The position numbers and the translations under genes are program-made. DNA of 10,466 nucleotides. Source: Rodentolepis nana. Lineage: Eukaryota > Platyhelminthes > Cestoda > Cyclophyllidea > Hymenolepididae. The notes under the pieces were generated by a model, which ran no database searches, had not been told where the DNA came from, and saw nothing but the letters and a program-made list of their open reading frames with translations. Below, piece after piece: positions 8,500 through 10,466 of the stretch (within the stretch, counting starts at the first letter, position 1; each line of letters begins with the position of its first letter). The DNA is taken from positions 3,535-14,000 of the forward strand of contig UZAE01014490.1 of the NCBI GenBank assembly GCA_900617975.1, written 5' to 3'.

Positions 8500-8505
8500 T
8501 TTATT
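8500..8505 (-). promoter_or_regulatory. Possible AATAAA polyadenylation signal
   Basis: AATAAA on the minus strand lies 9 nt after the TAA that ends the extended block-B frame and about 115 nt after its TGA. The hexamer is frequent in AT-rich DNA, so only the placement supports it. Confidence 0.2.
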
Positions 8506-8514
8506 CAAAATAAG

Positions 8515-8742
8515 TTAAAGTAATATGTTTATAAATGCTCCAAAATTGTGGGCCACTCTTTTTAAGAATTTTGAATACATTACGGGGTTGTCCTGATTCC
8601 TTGTTATCATTGAATTATTTCATTCGTATTTATCCGCACTTTCATGGACCTTGTAGAATACGCCATCTCCTAACATGTAATCGCACGCGTACACAACTAA
8701 TGGCCAATCAGAAGCCTTCGTTTGTTTGAGTGGATCTGCCAT
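8515..8742 (-). pseudogene. Candidate ORF downstream of leader B with one in-frame TGA
   Basis: The frame starts at ATG 8742-8740 in an AAAAATGGC context. It runs 40 codons to TGA 8622-8620, then stays open in the same frame for 34 more codons to TAA 8517-8515. It begins Met-Ala-Asp-Pro-Leu-Lys-Gln-Thr-Lys, then Asp-Trp-Pro-Leu-Val-Val-Tyr, and shares Met-Ala-Asp and Trp-Pro-Leu-Val with the + strand ORF at 400. The nine codons between them are missing in that copy, and the missing piece is a multiple of three. I recognise no domain. It may be a 40-aa peptide, a broken 74-codon exon, or a chance frame. Selenocysteine use of the TGA is not supported by anything I can see. Confidence 0.22.
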
Positions 8743-8951
8743 TTTTGGATTATGATTAACCTTATGGCATGTACAATTTTGCCACAATATACTTCCAAAA
8801 TAAAAGTTTCCCGTGCGATACGTCGTTTTCCTCTATAGCTGGGCTATAGCTTAGCTAGTTCTAGGAGTTTAGCTAGATGTTGGAGAGTCTGCCACAGAGA
8901 TTTCTGAGTCAGTAGGCTTTACGAAGGTAGCAATCCGCTACATGTTCGAGA
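8690..8951 (-). repeat. Inward-facing paralogous leader block, copy B
   Basis: The reverse complement of this stretch aligns with 208-450. Exact or near-exact anchors are 8888-8913 (26 of 26 bases identical to 233-258) and 8827-8862 (34 of 36 to 284-319), plus CATGTAGCGGATTG at its outer edge. Copy B has about 7 bp extra between the outer edge and the 26-bp anchor, and 27 bp extra just after its ATG. Sequence beyond 8951 does not match the flank of copy A. The two copies lie about 8.7 kb apart in inverted orientation. Confidence 0.75.
8833..8849 (-). other. Conserved leader stem-loop (copy B)
   Basis: CTATAGC-CCA-GCTATAG on the minus strand is a perfect 7-bp stem with a 3-nt loop, and is the counterpart of 297-313. 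The flanking TAGCTAAGCTA is itself nearly palindromic. Confidence 0.35.
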
Positions 8952-10026
8952 AGGCTATACTTGTGTAGCAAGCACGCTGTCCCACAATAACCTGCTTTTC
9001 AGAAAAGATTTAACATTATCCCAAAAACAGACGAGTCCGTACATCGTGAACTGCCTATTTACATGTATATTCCCATTCAGATCTACGGATTTAAGAGGTT
9101 AGTATTCGACTTAAACTATGATTCGCGGTCTTTTAATGGCGTAAAACCTAGCAGAATGGTAAAAATATGCTCGAATTTAGCATATTGAAAAAAAAAGCCT
9201 TGACAAAACGTTAGTTTTAATAGTGCTGAAACCGATTAAGCCTAATTCATCGTCTTCTTTTTTAAAAAAAATAAATTCCAAGTTGACTAATAGGAGGTAT
9301 TTCTTTTGAAGCGGCAAATAATTGCCAACACCACCTCATAAAGTGTTTATCGATGGAGTACACGAAAAAGAATACAAACTGATCAATGTTTGTGGTCGAG
9401 GAAGTCAAGATTCTACGCGGCTAATTGATAAATTAACATGCCTGAAAACGAAAAATGATATTAATTTATGGTTATTATAAATCTAATTATATCATGTAGG
9501 GTCGAATTTCATTTTTTTTCTTGTTTTCCATCTTTTTTAATTAGGGCCATTGGTTCAACACGAGCACTAAGATTTAAAAGTCATATTTGCTGAGTGTGTA
9601 GACAGATAAATTAGAAAATTTCGACATAGCCCCATTAGCTGATAAAGTGTTCCCTAAAGGGAGAAATTTCCTAACTTTCGAGGATTTATGCCAGAATAGT
9701 TGTAAGGCAAGCGGGTAAAATTGTGGTTGACGACATTGAGTTTCAAGGATTGGAGTGTGCGTTCATTGCATTTTATTTTGTCCGATCCAATTTTAAATTC
9801 ATCCCATTTCAATAGAGTTAAATGGAGGCGGGAGATTTCGTGGTGGTAACACATCAGCAGTCACACCGCAGTTAACTTCACATCCATCTACAACTATTCG
9901 CCAATCTTCAAGTTAATTTACTTTTATTGTCGAAATATTTAAACAAATCGCCACCTTTCTGCGACATATTTAATTCCGTATCACACAATTTGGACCTTAT
10001 TACTGGGCCTTTAATATTTACAATCG
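8952..10026. other. Unassigned stretch before repeat R copy 3
   Basis: No gene is recognised. A minus frame of 66 codons (9654-9854) and a short stop-free + frame (9602-9718) preceded by a possible acceptor (GAGTGTGTAG) were inspected. The + frame reads Phe-Leu-Thr-Phe-Glu-Asp-Leu-Cys near its end. The two overlap antisense and neither has further support. Confidence 0.45.
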
Positions 10027-10348
10027 TGGGGTGTGCGATAGACTTACCTCCACGTGGTGCACCCTGGGCAACGTATACACATACGACAAAAAAGTCTATT
10101 AACCGGCGGTTGACTTCTCACTTCAAACTACCATCATCTCACTATATGTCATATTCGACTACTTCCATAGTACTCGCCTCACCTTTTCTCTGCTTTTATG
10201 TCTGTCTGCCTCTTTTACATCTGTGGATCACTCCTCTGTTCCCTCTCCCCTCTCGACTTTTTTCAATTTGATGTGCCTTCCTCTCTGCGAAGCCTGAAGT
10301 CACCTAAAGGGCTAATGATAACTATCAGAACGCCTGCCATTTGATATA
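10027..10348 (-). repeat. Dispersed repeat family R, copy 3 (inverted, full length)
   Basis: Read on the minus strand, it begins TATCAAATGGCAGGCG then TTCTGATAGTTATCATTAGCCC and passes through GGTGACTTCAGGC, GTCGAGAGGGGAGAGGG, AGGCAGACAGACATAAAAGCAGAG and TAGACTTTTTTG. It ends with the 25-bp core at 10038-10062. It is complete at both ends defined by copies 1 and 2. In the frame open in those copies it has stop codons (TAA, TAG, TGA) and a one-base shift after the T run, which shows that the family is not held as a protein. The plus-strand 114-codon frame (9927-10271) is simply its antisense plus flank. Confidence 0.9.
10038..10062 (-). promoter_or_regulatory. Invariant core of repeat R (copy 3, inverted)
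   Basis: The reverse complement of the 25 bases at 2285-2309, including CCACGTGG and the AG|GTAAGT splice-donor consensus on the minus strand. Confidence 0.4.
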
Positions 10349-10431
10349 ATAATAATACCAATATTTACAATTGCCTCATTCGGGATGGAGGAGTCGATGG
10401 GAGTTGGGTTGATTTTGAAATTTAAGTACTA

Positions 10432-10466
10432 TTGGGTTGGCAACTAAGTCATTGTCGTTTTTGTTG
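10432..10466. mobile_element. Mariner-type transposon terminus (mellifera-like), cut by window end
   Basis: TTGGGTTGGCAACTAAGTCA followed by TTGTCGTTTTTGTTG closely matches the terminal inverted repeat known for mellifera-subfamily mariner elements (TTGGGTTGGCAACTAAGTNATTG-type). It is directly preceded by TA at 10430-10431, the dinucleotide that Tc1/mariner elements duplicate on insertion. Only the first 35 bases are in view, so the transposase, the second terminus and whether the element is intact cannot be seen. The match rests on memory of the consensus, not on a search. Confidence 0.8.

Noticed and set aside
9541..9570. GGTTCAACACG, considered as a tRNA B box.
   Set aside because: It departs from the GGTTCGANTCC consensus and no A box or cloverleaf is visible nearby.
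9927..10271. 114-codon plus-strand ORF, the longest in the window.
   Set aside because: Most of it is the antisense of R copy 3. Pro/Leu/Ser richness comes from reading the purine-rich tract backwards.
1..10466. Bacterial-type systems, CRISPR arrays, phage or toxin-antitoxin modules.
   Set aside because: There are no evenly spaced direct repeats, no dense ORFs, no ribosome binding sites, and composition and mobile elements point to an animal genome.

Overview
This is AT-rich eukaryotic DNA, most likely from an invertebrate animal. It carries no convincing complete protein-coding gene. The best clue to origin is the right edge, where a mariner-type transposon terminus (mellifera-like inverted repeat next to a TA dinucleotide) begins at about 10432 and runs off the window. 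No bacterial-style gene packing, ribosome binding sites, operons, CRISPR or rRNA/tRNA signals are visible. The longest open frames (about 60-115 codons) are roughly what non-coding DNA of this composition gives by chance, so all protein calls here are low confidence.

The clearest structure is repetitive. Family R is a dispersed repeat of about 325 bp. It has two full + strand copies (about 1992-2320 and 3668-4000), one full inverted copy (about 10027-10348) and one truncated + copy (about 5882-5965). Full copies start with a TATCAAA...TTTGATA-type fold and end in a 25-bp core that is identical in all three and holds an E-box palindrome (CCACGTGG) plus a perfect 5' splice-site consensus (AG|GTAAGT). 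I cannot assign it to a known family.

A second pair of related blocks faces inward across the window: block A (about 208-450, +) and block B (about 8690-8951, -). They share a leader with 26-bp and 36-bp near-identical cores, a small stem-loop kept intact by a G-U wobble, and then an ATG GCN GAT start followed by a shared Trp-Pro-Leu-Val. They look like the 5' ends of two diverged members of one gene or element family, or like the inverted ends of an element of about 8.7 kb.

Layout: 1-207 unassigned; 208-516 block A and its short ORF; 517-1991 unassigned; R copy 1; 2321-3667 unassigned, with a C-tract; R copy 2; 4001-5881 mixed sequence with a C-tract, an inverted repeat, a 100-codon ORF and two G-quadruplex-prone tracts; R copy 4 (truncated); 6026-6544 a quasi-open + frame with a possible 66-nt intron; 6545-7260 unassigned with (TA)n; 7268-8446 several interrupted open frames, mostly on the - strand; 8515-8951 block B and its short ORF with one in-frame TGA; 8952-10026 unassigned; R copy 3; mariner end. 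If block B heads a real gene, its body would lie leftward in the interrupted - strand frames; that link is inference.
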